Source: Desulfobacteraceae bacterium UBA2771 (lineage in GTDB: Bacteria; Desulfobacterota; Desulfobacteria; Desulfobacterales; Desulfosarcinaceae). From it: a stretch of DNA of 33,268 bases. The position numbers were made by a program, and so were the translations under genes. Positions 32,534 to 33,268 of the stretch are shown one piece after another. Location: NCBI GenBank assembly GCA_002352605.1, contig DEIP01000057.1:1-33268 (forward strand). The letters run 5' to 3'. Numbering within the stretch: the stretch's first letter is position 1; each line of letters opens with the position of its first letter. The notes beneath the pieces are model-generated. The model was not told where the DNA came from and searched no databases. It saw only the letters and a program-made list of their open reading frames with translations.

Positions 32534-33268
32534 ATGTTCCCCTCCATTCTGATTGTCGACGATGAACCCACCATTGTGCAATCCCTCAGCGGGCTGCTCA
32601 CCGACGAAGGGTTCGAGGTCATCACCGCCAACAATGGCTATGAGGCCCTAAAAGCTATCGATGCCGAGGCGCCGGACCTCGTCATACTGGACATCTGGAT
32701 GCCGGGAATCGACGGCATCGAAACCTTGAAAGAGATCAAAAAAAGTAGTGCCGGCCTGCCGGTGATCATCATCACCGGCCACGGAAACGTGGAAACCGCC
32801 GTCAAAGCCACCAAGCTGGGTGCCTTCGATCTCATCGAAAAACCCCTGAATTTTGACAAGGTCGTCGTCGCCATCAACAACGCGCTCAATTTCCGCCGCC
32901 TGGAGGAAGAGAACCGCTATCTGCGAAAAAAGACCATCGAGAAACACTCCATCAGCGGCAGCAGTCCTCCCGTGCAGGCGCTGAAGATGCAGATCGCCAC
33001 CGTTGCCCCCACCGAATCCTGGGTACTCATCAAAGGGGAGAACGGCACCGGCAAGGAACTGGTGGCCAGAACCATCCACCAGTTAAGTCCCCGCGCCGAA
33101 TCCCCGATGATCGATGTTCACTGCGCCGCCATTCCCGAAACCCTCATTGAAAGCGAGTTGTTTGGTCAAGAAAAGGGCGCCATTTCCGGATCCAGCACCA
33201 AAAAACGGGGAAAATTCGAACTGGCCAACACCGGAACCATTTTTCTAGACGAAATCGGGGACATGAGT
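32534..33268 (+). CDS. ntrX: NtrX-like sigma-54-type response regulator, N-terminal 245 residues (cut by window edge)
   Basis: The frame runs open through the last base. ATG 32534 has AGGAG 7 nt upstream. The receiver domain (1-120) has DDE (Asp9, Asp10), phosphoacceptor Asp53 in ILDIWMP and the conserved lysine in LIEKP. A linker and an AAA+ sigma-54 activator domain follow. Walker A is GENGTGKE (168-175) and Walker B is in TIFLDEIGDM. The sigma-54 contact loop, normally GAFTGA, reads GAISGS (215-220) after the usual GQEK. NtrX proteins often have altered loops and some regulate without sigma-54. The C-terminal DNA-binding part lies outside the window. It pairs with the NtrY-like kinase just upstream. 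Confidence 0.92.
   Translation, partial: MFPSILIVDDEPTIVQSLSGLLTDEGFEVITANNGYEALKAIDAEAPDLVILDIWMPGIDGIETLKEIKKSSAGLPVIIITGHGNVETAVKATKLGAFDLIEKPLNFDKVVVAINNALNFRRLEEENRYLRKKTIEKHSISGSSPPVQALKMQIATVAPTESWVLIKGENGTGKELVARTIHQLSPRAESPMIDVHCAAIPETLIESELFGQEKGAISGSSTKKRGKFELANTGTIFLDEIGDMS

Overview
The window is a gene-dense, chromosomal-looking stretch (no insertion sequences, phage genes, CRISPR arrays, tRNAs or rRNAs seen) from a Gram-negative bacterium. Outer-membrane genes (lpxC, bamD) establish the envelope type. The fabF-rpiB-glyA-dCMP deaminase-nrdR-rib-nusB order, the archaeal/eukaryote-like ProRS, an Rsh protein, a four-cysteine L28 and an NtrY/NtrX pair behind lpxC together suggest a Desulfobacterota (former Deltaproteobacteria, Desulfobacteraceae/Desulfosarcinaceae-like) genome. 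That taxonomic placement is inference from gene content and protein style, not a database result.

Layout. (1) 1-7.6 kb, plus strand: the end of fabF, then rpiB, glyA, a dCMP deaminase, nrdR and the complete riboflavin set ribD-ribE-ribBA-ribH followed by nusB. GlyA (methylene-THF) and dCMP deaminase (dUMP) make the two substrates of thymidylate synthase, and NrdR controls ribonucleotide reductase, so the first half is a nucleotide/C1 block. RibD, RibE, RibBA and RibH cover riboflavin synthesis from GTP and ribulose-5-phosphate, apart from the dephosphorylation step. RpiB lies upstream and interconverts ribose-5-P and ribulose-5-P. (2) 7.8-13.3 kb, plus strand: metallo-beta-lactamase-fold hydrolase, ispG, proS and a bifunctional (p)ppGpp synthetase/hydrolase. 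(3) 13.3-16.2 kb, minus strand: an EAL-HDOD signalling protein, trxA, bamD and rpmB, with a strong hairpin between trxA and bamD. (4) 16.5-22.6 kb: purN with an internal insertion, a convergent TraB/PrgY-family membrane protein, then a plus-strand MoxR-type ATPase, a 916-residue VWA protein and a small unknown protein. (5) 22.7-28.4 kb, minus strand: yifB/comM, an orphan peptide-binding-type solute-binding protein and a Cache/PAS hybrid histidine kinase. (6) 28.6-33.3 kb, plus strand: lpxC, a DUF4390 protein, an NtrY-like kinase and the first 245 codons of an NtrX-like regulator, cut by the window edge.

Most genes are ordinary housekeeping. The points most worth a second look are: a 13-adenine run inside the (p)ppGpp synthetase/hydrolase gene exactly between the hydrolase and synthetase halves; a MoxR-VWA chaperone-type pair plus a small unknown protein, with no recognisable client oxidoreductase or carboxylase in the window; a solute-binding protein without transporter genes that sits next to a hybrid kinase; a sigma-54-type regulator whose GAFTGA loop reads GAISGS; and a possible leaderless start at ribE. 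No gap between genes exceeds 300 bases.
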